Positions 15,898 to 23,176 of a DNA stretch of 64,000 bases are shown here, one piece after another. Numbering within the stretch: the stretch's first letter is position 1; the number at the start of each line of letters is the position of its first letter. The stretch is from an uncultured Eubacterium sp. (lineage in GTDB: Bacteria > Bacillota > Clostridia > Lachnospirales > Lachnospiraceae): NCBI GenBank assembly GCA_910584875.1, contig CAJUDA010000006.1, positions 48,902 through 112,901 of the forward strand, read 5' to 3'. The notes beneath the pieces are model-generated. The model saw only the letters and a program-made list of their open reading frames with translations, ran no database searches and had not been told where the DNA came from. Made by a program: the position numbers and the translations under genes.

Positions 15898-16872
15898 ATG
15901 GCAGTCAGAATTATTGGCACCGGCAGTTATCTTCCGGATAAAATTGCAGATAACAATTTTTTATCTACCATTGTAGATACGGATGATGAGTGGATCCGGC
16001 AGCGGACAGGGATCAAAGAAAGGCATCTGTCAAACGGAAAAGAAGGTACTACCTATATGGCGACGCATGCGGCAGAAGCAGCCCTGGAGAATGCAGGGAT
16101 CCCTGCAGATGAGCTGGATATGATCATCGTTGCCACTGTTTCGGCGGATACGTATGTCCCCAGCACATCCTGTTCGGTCCAGGGAACGATCGGGGCGATC
16201 CGGGCAACCTGTTTTGATATTAATGCGGCATGCTCTGGCTTTTTATTTGCCTTGAATACAGCATACGCCTATATTGAGATGGGGATGGCGCAAACGGTGC
16301 TGATCGCCGGGTCAGAAACATTGTCCAGAGAAGTGGACTGGTCGGACCGGAGTTCCTGTATTTTATTTGGTGACGGTGCCGGAGCAGCGGTTGTCCGGCG
16401 TGATGACGGTACAGAGGGCGGTTTTCTGGCAAGTATTACAGGTTCTGACGGATCCCAGGGTGATGTTCTTACCTGTAAAGGCAGGGGGATCCAGAATCCG
16501 TTTCATCACTCTAAACGGAAAAAAGATTATATCCGCATGGATGGTCAGGCTGTATTCCGTTTTGCTGTCAGCACTGTACCAAGGTGTGTGAAACAGATAT
16601 TAAAAAAGACGGGGCTGGAGACAGACGATATTAAATATTTTGTTCTTCATCAGGCAAATTACCGTATTATCGAGGCGATTGCCCGGCGGTTAAAGGTAGA
16701 TCTTGACCGGTTTCCTACGAATCTCGATCATTATGGCAACACATCATCAGCAAGTATACCGATCTTACTGGATGAGCTGAACCGGAACGGTCTGCTGGAA
16801 AAGGGTGACAAGCTGATCCTGTCCGGTTTTGGAGGCGGACTGACATGGGGGGCCGTTTTGCTGGAATGGTAG
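15898..16872 (+). CDS. fabH: 3-oxoacyl-ACP synthase III
   Basis: A 324-residue condensing enzyme that starts fatty-acid synthesis by joining acetyl-CoA (or a branched acyl-CoA) to malonyl-ACP. The catalytic triad is complete: C112 in NAACSGF, H251 in HQANYRI and N281 in YGNTSSASIP. The C-terminal GFGGGLTWGAVLLEW is typical of FabH. It stands alone here, not beside other fab genes, with its own promoter and a terminator immediately after it. Confidence 0.93.
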   Translation: MAVRIIGTGSYLPDKIADNNFLSTIVDTDDEWIRQRTGIKERHLSNGKEGTTYMATHAAEAALENAGIPADELDMIIVATVSADTYVPSTSCSVQGTIGAIRATCFDINAACSGFLFALNTAYAYIEMGMAQTVLIAGSETLSREVDWSDRSSCILFGDGAGAAVVRRDDGTEGGFLASITGSDGSQGDVLTCKGRGIQNPFHHSKRKKDYIRMDGQAVFRFAVSTVPRCVKQILKKTGLETDDIKYFVLHQANYRIIEAIARRLKVDLDRFPTNLDHYGNTSSASIPILLDELNRNGLLEKGDKLILSGFGGGLTWGAVLLEW

Positions 16873-16884
16873 TTCTTTTTATTT

Positions 16885-16925
16885 CCCTTTTTGCATATAT
16901 ATGTATGCAAAGGGGGATTTTTTTT
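16885..16925 (+). terminator. Terminator hairpin overlapping the spoIID-like ribosome site
   Basis: Arms CCCTTTTTGCATA (16885-16897) and TATGCAAAGGGGG (16904-16916), 13 bp with two G-U pairs, followed by A and eight T. It terminates fabH. The 3' arm includes the AAAGGGGG that would serve as Shine-Dalgarno for the next gene. Confidence 0.82.
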
Positions 16926-18699
16926 GAGACGGACAGGCAGAATGATATTAATTTTTTTATTGATTATTGGGTGTATGGCAGGGCTATGGATCTTTCAGTC
17001 CTGGAGAGAAGCGGGTCAGATGCAGCAGGAGAGTACCTTGTATAATGTTTATGTGAAAGGGATCAGCGGCAGTTCGATCCAGGTGCTGCATGACGGCAAT
17101 GTTGAACATTATACTACGGCGTCTGCAGTGACAGGACAGGCAGTGACAGGAGTGGCAGATCTTCACCTGCAGAAAGATGCAGTAGTACGGATCGTTAAAA
17201 AACCTGAACAGGTGAAGGGAAAGATATTAAAACTGACGGAAGACTATATTACTCTGGACGGGTACGGCGAGGTGGCACGGGATCATAATTTTGTTGTATA
17301 CCGGATGGACCAGAAGGGAAATGTCAGCCAGGGAGAGGTATCAGATCTCATGATCGGAGCGGTCAATGTCCGGTTTGTGGCAGTACAACAACGGCTGTGT
17401 GCAGCAGTGATTCCGGCTGACAAAGTAACGGATATAAGAGTTATACTTGAAAACAATGGCAGTGGTTCATATGACATGGATAAGGTTGTTGTCTCATCGG
17501 ATTCCGGGTTTACCGTCACACAGGGAGAGAGGACAAGCCTTCATGGCAATGGAGATAAGCTGACCCTGACACCGGATCAGGTGAAAGAACGTCTTGTCCT
17601 CCGTGCCGGTCAGGGCGGCAGACTCAGGGTGGAAAATCTGAAAAGAACCCAGGGGACTCCGGCATATCGGGGAGTTCTTGAGATTGAAAGGGCAGGTAAG
17701 GCGCTTCATGTGATCAACGAACTGCCACTGGAAGAATATTTATATAGTGTGGTGCCAAGTGAGATGCCGACAGAGTATGCCACAGAGGCGTTGAAAGCAC
17801 AGGCAGTGTGTGCCAGGAGTTATGCCGTGCAGCAGATGCAGAATCATCGGCTTGCAGAATTTGGCGCCCATGTGGATGACAGCGTATCATTTCAGGTTTA
17901 CAATAATCTAAAAGAAGATGCGCGTGCCATTGCGGCAGTCAATGCCACCAGAAATCAGATTGTATCGTACAAAGGAAAAATCGCTGCGACGTATTTTTAT
18001 TCTACTTCCTGCGGGAGTTCGGCAGGGACAAAAGATGTATGGTATACAAAGAAAAATATAAAGTATCTGCCGTCATCGCTTCTTACCGCCGATCGTACCG
18101 GCCGCGATCTGTCCTCGGAGGAGAAATTTATCGAATTTATGAAAGAGAAACCAAAGACGGTTGACAGTGATTCCGGCTGGTACCGCTGGGAGACGACGAT
18201 CTCTGCCGCCAGTCTGCAGAAATCTCTGGAGCGTTCCGTGAAGGCGCGCTATCAGGCAAATCCAACCCAGATCCAGGTGAGGGATGACAAGGGTAATTTT
18301 GTCAGCCGTCCGGTGAGTTCTGTAGGGAAGATACAGAATATTGTGATCAAAAAACGCGGGAAGGGCGGTATTATTTCCATGGTGGAGATCCAGGGCTCGG
18401 AGGCAACGATCCAGGTTTATACCGAGTACAATGTACGGGCGCTGCTGATTGGGGAAAACACGAAATTTACCAGACAGGATAAACGGGAAGTCACAGGACT
18501 GCCGATCCTTCCCAGTGGATTTTTTTATCTGGAGAAAAAAGGAAATTCTTTTTGTTTTCATGGCGGTGGCTATGGACACGGGGTCGGTATGAGCCAGAAT
18601 GGTGCCAATGCCATGGCGAAACAAAAAAAGTCCTATATTGATATTCTTACTTTTTATTTTCCAGGAACGACCGTACAAGCGAAGGAAGCTCTCGGATAG
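16924..18699 (+). CDS. SpoIID/LytB domain protein
   Basis: A 591-residue extracytoplasmic protein. A membrane anchor (residues ~8-28) is followed by a ~220-residue region of beta-rich repeats without a clear match. The SpoIID domain (about 245-585) contains PLEEYLYSVVPSEMP, ALKAQAVCARSYA and the terminal HGGGYGHGVGMSQNGA. SpoIID-type proteins are lytic transglycosylases acting on peptidoglycan, in sporulation or vegetative wall turnover. TTG 16924 has a G-rich site 8 nt upstream; ATG 16945 is an alternative. The tail overlaps the convergent BrkB gene by 53 bp. Confidence 0.87.
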   Translation: MRRTGRMILIFLLIIGCMAGLWIFQSWREAGQMQQESTLYNVYVKGISGSSIQVLHDGNVEHYTTASAVTGQAVTGVADLHLQKDAVVRIVKKPEQVKGKILKLTEDYITLDGYGEVARDHNFVVYRMDQKGNVSQGEVSDLMIGAVNVRFVAVQQRLCAAVIPADKVTDIRVILENNGSGSYDMDKVVVSSDSGFTVTQGERTSLHGNGDKLTLTPDQVKERLVLRAGQGGRLRVENLKRTQGTPAYRGVLEIERAGKALHVINELPLEEYLYSVVPSEMPTEYATEALKAQAVCARSYAVQQMQNHRLAEFGAHVDDSVSFQVYNNLKEDARAIAAVNATRNQIVSYKGKIAATYFYSTSCGSSAGTKDVWYTKKNIKYLPSSLLTADRTGRDLSSEEKFIEFMKEKPKTVDSDSGWYRWETTISAASLQKSLERSVKARYQANPTQIQVRDDKGNFVSRPVSSVGKIQNIVIKKRGKGGIISMVEIQGSEATIQVYTEYNVRALLIGENTKFTRQDKREVTGLPILPSGFFYLEKKGNSFCFHGGGYGHGVGMSQNGANAMAKQKKSYIDILTFYFPGTTVQAKEALG

Positions 18700-19522
18700 A
18701 AGCGAGAAGGTGTAATCTGCCATTATGTTCTTTCAGATACTGGTTCAGCATCGCTCCGATAAAGATGAACAGGATGCAGAAATAGAGCCACAGCATGAGG
18801 AGCACGATGGAGGTCAGGCTCCCATAGGCGGAGGAAAGGGTATTGAATGTATCGATATAGATGGAATACAGATAGGAAAAAGCGATCCATAGAAAGGCGG
18901 CGAGCCCGGCGCCAGGCAGTTCATCCCGGAATCGTGTCTGGTGTTTGGGGATAAAACGGTACAAAAACAGAAAATAGACTACGAAAACAAGGAATGAGAT
19001 GCAGGAACGCAGCAGAAATACAATCAGCGTAAGTTCCCTGAAAAAGGGAAAGTAGCTGTTGATCAGCTGCAGAATCTGATTGCCATATACCAGAAGGATC
19101 AAGCTGGTAATGATCATCAGGGTAAAGACGACCGTATAAAAGATTGACTGCAGGCGGCAGATAAACAGATTTCTTTTTTTCTTTACTTCATAGATCTGGT
19201 CCATCTCATATACGATACCAAACAGACCTTTGGATCCGGTCCACAGGGCTGCGATTACAGTGAGGGACAGGATGGTGCTGTTGGAGGCCCGGTAGGTCTC
19301 CTGCAGCCAGGATATGACAGTAGCACTCAGATGCCCGGGAATCACATCTTCAAAGACAGAGGCGATGATCTCTTCATTTAGAGGCGTATACTGAAGCAGG
19401 GAGATAAGAAACATCAGAAAGGGAAAAATGGACACCAGAATAAAAAACGCTACATGGGCAGCGTGTACGGATACCCTGTGCTGATTAAATTTATTGCTAA
19501 ACCAGAAAAATATGTTGTCCAT
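18647..19522 (-). CDS. YihY/BrkB family membrane protein
   Basis: A 291-residue integral membrane protein with about six helices. The YihY/BrkB hallmarks are HAAHVAFFILVSIFPFLMF, LWTGSKGLFGI and the late PGAGLAAFLWIAFSYLYSIY. Once annotated as RNase BN, the family is now regarded as a membrane transporter or envelope protein of uncertain role. GGGAGGAA precedes the ATG. It runs convergent to the SpoIID gene, with its C-terminal codons lying inside the other gene's 3' end. Confidence 0.9.
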   Translation of the reverse strand: MDNIFFWFSNKFNQHRVSVHAAHVAFFILVSIFPFLMFLISLLQYTPLNEEIIASVFEDVIPGHLSATVISWLQETYRASNSTILSLTVIAALWTGSKGLFGIVYEMDQIYEVKKKRNLFICRLQSIFYTVVFTLMIITSLILLVYGNQILQLINSYFPFFRELTLIVFLLRSCISFLVFVVYFLFLYRFIPKHQTRFRDELPGAGLAAFLWIAFSYLYSIYIDTFNTLSSAYGSLTSIVLLMLWLYFCILFIFIGAMLNQYLKEHNGRLHLLASIRELPSLVRSFLENKK

Positions 19523-19620
19523 AAACAGGTTCCTCCCAGGTTTGAGTGAAGGGACGGATTTGTCAGCTGCCCTTCTGCATTACACTATAAGTATATGAAA
19601 TTTGTGGGAAAAAATCAATC

Positions 19621-19649
19621 TTGTTAAGAAATCCATCTTGTGCTAAACT
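19621..19649 (+). promoter_or_regulatory. Promoter of azlCD
   Basis: TTGTTA (19621-19626), 17-nt spacer, TAAACT (19644-19649). The azlC start lies ~50 bp downstream. Confidence 0.6.
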
Positions 19650-19699
19650 CTTTTTATGTTCTTTTTCATCATGATCAATTTTCTGGAGGAATCATACAT

Positions 19700-20419
19700 A
19701 TGAAGGAAAACAATACCATAAAGGAATTTGCAAGAGGACTGCGTGCCGGGATTCCCATTGGTCTCGGTTATCTGTCTGTTTCTTTTACGTTTGGGATCAT
19801 GGCAGTGTCCTATGGATTTGCCTGGTGGCAGGCTCTGCTGATTTCCATGACTACCGTGACCTCAGCGGGACAGTTTGCCGGGATCGGCGTGATGCGCTAT
19901 CCTGGGCATTATTTCGAGATGCTTCTCTCACAGCTTACGATCAATGTGAGATATTCCTTCATGTCCATCTCCCTGTCCCAGAAGGCGGACAGGCGGTTTC
20001 GCGGGATATCACGGTGGCTGCTTGGATTTTTTGTGACAGATGAGATTTTTGCCGTGGCAGTCACAGAGGATCATGTACGGAGGTCCTTTTTTGCAGGGCT
20101 GAGTACGATCCCGTATCTAGGATGGGCGGCAGGTACCCTGACCGGCGCCCTGCTGGGTAATGTTCTGCCGCCGCGGCTGATGAGCGCCCTTGGACTTGCC
20201 ATCTATGGAATGTTTGTGGCGATCGTTGTACCGGAGATGAAAAAGAAAAAAGAGGTGATCTTCGTCGTTGTTTTCGCCTTTGCAGCAAGCTGTCTCTTTT
20301 ATTATGTTCCCCTGTTAAAGGATATATCAACCGGTCTGGCGATCAGTATCTGTGCTGTGGCAGCCGCAGCGCTGGGGGCGTTTTTATTTCCGGTAGAAAC
20401 AGAAGAGGAGGCGGTCTGA
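19700..20419 (+). CDS. azlC: AzlC branched-chain amino acid exporter subunit
   Basis: A 239-residue membrane protein that with AzlD exports branched-chain amino acids (or analogues). Family features include the start FARGLRAGIPIGLGYLSVSF, TSAGQFAG and the central LTINVRYSFMSISLSQK. About seven membrane segments are visible. GGAGG lies 11 nt before ATG 19700. It overlaps azlD by one base (TGATGG), the standard arrangement. Confidence 0.92.
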   Translation: MKENNTIKEFARGLRAGIPIGLGYLSVSFTFGIMAVSYGFAWWQALLISMTTVTSAGQFAGIGVMRYPGHYFEMLLSQLTINVRYSFMSISLSQKADRRFRGISRWLLGFFVTDEIFAVAVTEDHVRRSFFAGLSTIPYLGWAAGTLTGALLGNVLPPRLMSALGLAIYGMFVAIVVPEMKKKKEVIFVVVFAFAASCLFYYVPLLKDISTGLAISICAVAAAALGAFLFPVETEEEAV

Positions 20420-20727
20420 TGGAACTTCATACATTTTTTGTCTATCTGCTGATCATGGCGGGGTCTACTTATCTGATCCGGGCGATACCGTTTTCCCTTG
20501 TCCGGGAAAAGATCGAAAATAAATGGATCCGTTCTTTTTTGTATTATATTCCCTATGCCGTGCTGACAGCGATGACACTGCCGGCGGCTTTGTATGCGAC
20601 AGAGCATATTTTGTCAGCGCTGGCAGGGATCGTGGTGGCAGTGGTATTTGCCCTCTGGGGAAAGGGTCTGACTACAGTCGCTGTGGCGGCATGCGGGGCG
20701 GTGTATGTGGTGGAGCTGTTGTGGTAG
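20419..20727 (+). CDS. azlD: AzlD domain protein
   Basis: A 102-residue small membrane partner of AzlC with about four helices. The family pattern is AGSTYLIRAIPFSLV and SFLYYIPYAVLTAMTLPA. It starts on the stop codon of azlC, and a strong hairpin follows. Confidence 0.9.
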   Translation: MELHTFFVYLLIMAGSTYLIRAIPFSLVREKIENKWIRSFLYYIPYAVLTAMTLPAALYATEHILSALAGIVVAVVFALWGKGLTTVAVAACGAVYVVELLW

Positions 20728-20745
20728 TTATTAATGGTTGATGAT

Positions 20746-20773
20746 CGTTTTGCGCTGAAAAAAGCGCAAAACG
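20746..20773. terminator. Hairpin, probable terminator after azlCD
   Basis: Perfect 11-bp arms CGTTTTGCGCT/AGCGCAAAACG with a 6-nt loop. There is no U-tract on the plus strand, so it may be a factor-assisted terminator or mRNA-stability hairpin. Confidence 0.55.
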
Positions 20774-20777
20774 AAAC

Positions 20778-20807
20778 TTGACATATCACGAGTAAGCATG
20801 TTATCCT
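20778..20807 (+). promoter_or_regulatory. Promoter of the Rpn-like gene
   Basis: TTGACA (20778-20783) with TATCCT (20802-20807) at 18-nt spacing, or TTATCC at 17. The start codon follows about 55 bp later. Confidence 0.5.
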
Positions 20808-20860
20808 AAACATATCAGAAATGTTCTGAATACACGATAAAAGGGACAGGGGGATATGTA

Positions 20861-21772
20861 TTGGCAGGGAACATTGCAGGAAAGCGGACGTATAAGGACT
20901 CCGTGTTTCGGATGATATTTGGAAAGAAAAAAGAATTGTTATCTTTGTATAATGCAATATTTGGTACAGATTATGCTGATCCGGAAGAACTGGATATTAC
21001 CACATTGGATAATGCGGTTTATATGGGACACAAAAATGATATATCATGCGTTATTTGTTTTCATCTTACTTTGTTTGAACATCAGTCTACGGTGAATCCC
21101 AATATGCCACTGCGTTATTTGATGTATATTTCTGATCTGTATGAGAAATTGGCTGCAAAATCAGATATATACTCAAGGAAACAGATTACGCTGCCAAGTC
21201 CAGATTTTATTGTGTTATACAATGGTCTGGAAAACCAGCCGGAAAGAAGGGTTATGCTCTTATCGGACGCCTATCAGAAAAAGGAGAATGAAATTAGTCT
21301 TGAATTAAAAGTATTGCAGTTAAATATCAATGAAGGCTATAATGAAGCGATTGTTTCAAGATGTCCTGTTCTTTATGAATACATAAAGTTTGTGTCCTGT
21401 GTCCGGCGCTATCAAAATGTCATGTCAGTTTCGGATGCTGTGGACCGGACTGTGAATGAATGTATAGAAAACGGAATATTAAAAGAATTTTTAATCAATA
21501 ACCGGGCGGAGGTGGTAAGGATGAGCATATATGAATATGATGAGGCGAAACATCTGCGCACTTTGCAGCAGGAGAGCAGAGAGGACGGCTGGTTAGAGGG
21601 AAGGGAAGAAGGAAAGAAACAGTTAATATACCGTATGTTCCACAACAATAAAACACCAGAGGAAGTCAGCGAATTTACAGGAGAGCCAGTGGATTATCTG
21701 TATGGTATTCAGAAACAGTATCTGGAGATGGTGAAGGAGCAGACTGTGTATGATGGGAAAATTACCCCTTGA
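20861..21772 (+). CDS. Rpn family recombination-promoting nuclease
   Basis: A 303-residue PD-(D/E)XK-type protein. The motifs NDISCVICFHLTLFEHQS and MPLRYLMYISDLYEKLA, with PDFIVLYNG further on, are those of the Rpn/'putative transposase' family, whose E. coli members are DNA endonucleases that raise RecA-independent recombination. The C-terminal tail is charged (RLEGREEGKK-like). A TTG start at 20861 is read behind AGGGGG; no in-frame ATG exists near the conserved start. It may be a stand-alone mobile or toxin-like gene. Its stop codon overlaps the pheS promoter. Confidence 0.82.
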   Translation: MAGNIAGKRTYKDSVFRMIFGKKKELLSLYNAIFGTDYADPEELDITTLDNAVYMGHKNDISCVICFHLTLFEHQSTVNPNMPLRYLMYISDLYEKLAAKSDIYSRKQITLPSPDFIVLYNGLENQPERRVMLLSDAYQKKENEISLELKVLQLNINEGYNEAIVSRCPVLYEYIKFVSCVRRYQNVMSVSDAVDRTVNECIENGILKEFLINNRAEVVRMSIYEYDEAKHLRTLQQESREDGWLEGREEGKKQLIYRMFHNNKTPEEVSEFTGEPVDYLYGIQKQYLEMVKEQTVYDGKITP

Positions 21773-21797
21773 CACCGGGCTTCGTTCTATGTTACAG
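21769..21797 (+). promoter_or_regulatory. pheST promoter
   Basis: TTGACA (21769-21774), 17-nt spacer, TTACAG (21792-21797). The -35 overlaps the stop codon of the Rpn gene. The T-box leader starts just downstream. Confidence 0.65.
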
Positions 21798-22106
21798 TAA
21801 AAAACACGAAAGAACAACAGAGCAATAAAAGACATAGATGGTGCGGGCATTTGCCCACAGATTATGATTTTCCACCAGAGAGACGGGATCATCGGCTGAA
21901 AGTCCTGTCGGGTTCGGATCATGATTGAATTTCCCACCGGAGTCGTGTTTCTGAAAGGGTATCCTGGCTTTATACAGATGGAAACCGGATTAGGAAATAC
22001 CGTGTTACGCTCGTTACGCGTGAATGAGAGTCTGCCGGATATCTGGCAGGAATCAGGGTGGTACCGCGGAATTTTCGTCCCTTGCAATTTTTGCAGGGGA
22101 TTTTTT
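21798..22106 (+). ncRNA. T-box riboswitch, tRNA-Phe type
   Basis: The leader controls pheST by reading uncharged tRNA-Phe. The T-box sequence AGGGTGGTACCGCGG is at 22055-22069. Stem I carries an AGAGAG motif (~21879) and GGCTGAAAG. The specifier region GAATTTCCCACCGGAG (21925-21941 area) gives UUU or UUC, both phenylalanine codons. A terminator hairpin CCCTTGCAA/TTGCAGGGG followed by T6 occupies 22079-22106. It fills the 364-bp gap before pheS. Confidence 0.93.
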
Positions 22107-22136
22107 GTGTCTATGAGGAAAGGAAGGATGAAAACC

Positions 22137-23156
22137 ATGAAAGAAAAATTATCTGGGATTTTAGACAAAGCGTTACATCAGATCGAGGAGTCCGGGGAAC
22201 TGGACAAATTAAATGATATCCGTGTGGCGTTTCTCGGAAAGAAGGGAGAACTGACCAGTGTCCTGAAAGCCATGAAAGAAGTGGCGCCGGAGGACCGTCC
22301 GAAGGTGGGACAGATGGTAAATGAGGCGAGAGCAAAGATTGAGGAAAGACTGGAGGAAAAAAAGGCGGCTTTTGAGAAGGCGGTCCGGGAGGAGAAGATG
22401 AAGGCAGAGGTCATCGATGTAACGCTGCCCGGCAGGAAGAAAGAGTTTGGACACCGCCATCCCAATACACTTGCCCTGGATGAGGTGGAGAAGATTTTCA
22501 TCGGTATGGGCTATGAGGTAGTGGAAGGACCGGAAGTAGAATATGATTATTATAACTTTGAGGCGCTGAATATCCCGGAAAACCATCCAGCGAAGGATGA
22601 ACAGGATACCTTTTATATTAATGACAAGATCGTACTCCGGACACAGACGTCATCGGTTCAGGTGCATGAGATGGAGAAAGGGAAGCTGCCGATCCGTATG
22701 ATCAGTCCGGGACGAGTGTTCCGAAGTGACGATGTGGATGCGACGCATTCGCCTTCCTTTCATCAGGTAGAAGGTCTGGTGATCGATAAGCATATTACGT
22801 TTGCGGATCTGAAAGGGACGCTGGAGCAGTTTGCCAGACAACTGTTTGGTGAAGAGACAAAAGTGAAGTTCCGTCCGCATCATTTCCCATTTACAGAGCC
22901 AAGCGCCGAGATGGATGTGAGCTGTTTTAAGTGCGGCGGTAAGGGATGCCGTTTCTGTAAGGGTGAGGGATGGATTGAGATCCTTGGCTGCGGAATGGTT
23001 CATCCGCATGTATTGGAGATGAGAGACATTGATCCGGAAGAATATACAGGCTTTGCGTTCGGAGTGGGACTGGAGAGGATCGCTCTTCTCAAATATGAGA
23101 TTGATGACATGAGGCTTTTGTATGAAAATGATAAACGTTTTCTTTCCCAGTTCTAG
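22137..23156 (+). CDS. pheS: Phenylalanyl-tRNA synthetase alpha subunit
   Basis: A 339-residue class II synthetase subunit; with PheT it charges tRNA-Phe. The N-terminal coiled coil (about 1-85) precedes the catalytic core, which has the HPSFHQVEG phrase and GFAFGVGLERIALLKY (motif 3). ATG 22137 sits 9 nt after AGGAAGG; ATG 22128 or 22113 would add three or eight residues. Expression is governed by the T-box leader just upstream. Confidence 0.96.
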   Translation: MKEKLSGILDKALHQIEESGELDKLNDIRVAFLGKKGELTSVLKAMKEVAPEDRPKVGQMVNEARAKIEERLEEKKAAFEKAVREEKMKAEVIDVTLPGRKKEFGHRHPNTLALDEVEKIFIGMGYEVVEGPEVEYDYYNFEALNIPENHPAKDEQDTFYINDKIVLRTQTSSVQVHEMEKGKLPIRMISPGRVFRSDDVDATHSPSFHQVEGLVIDKHITFADLKGTLEQFARQLFGEETKVKFRPHHFPFTEPSAEMDVSCFKCGGKGCRFCKGEGWIEILGCGMVHPHVLEMRDIDPEEYTGFAFGVGLERIALLKYEIDDMRLLYENDKRFLSQF

Positions 23157-23176
23157 CAAAAGGAGGATGATTGAAT

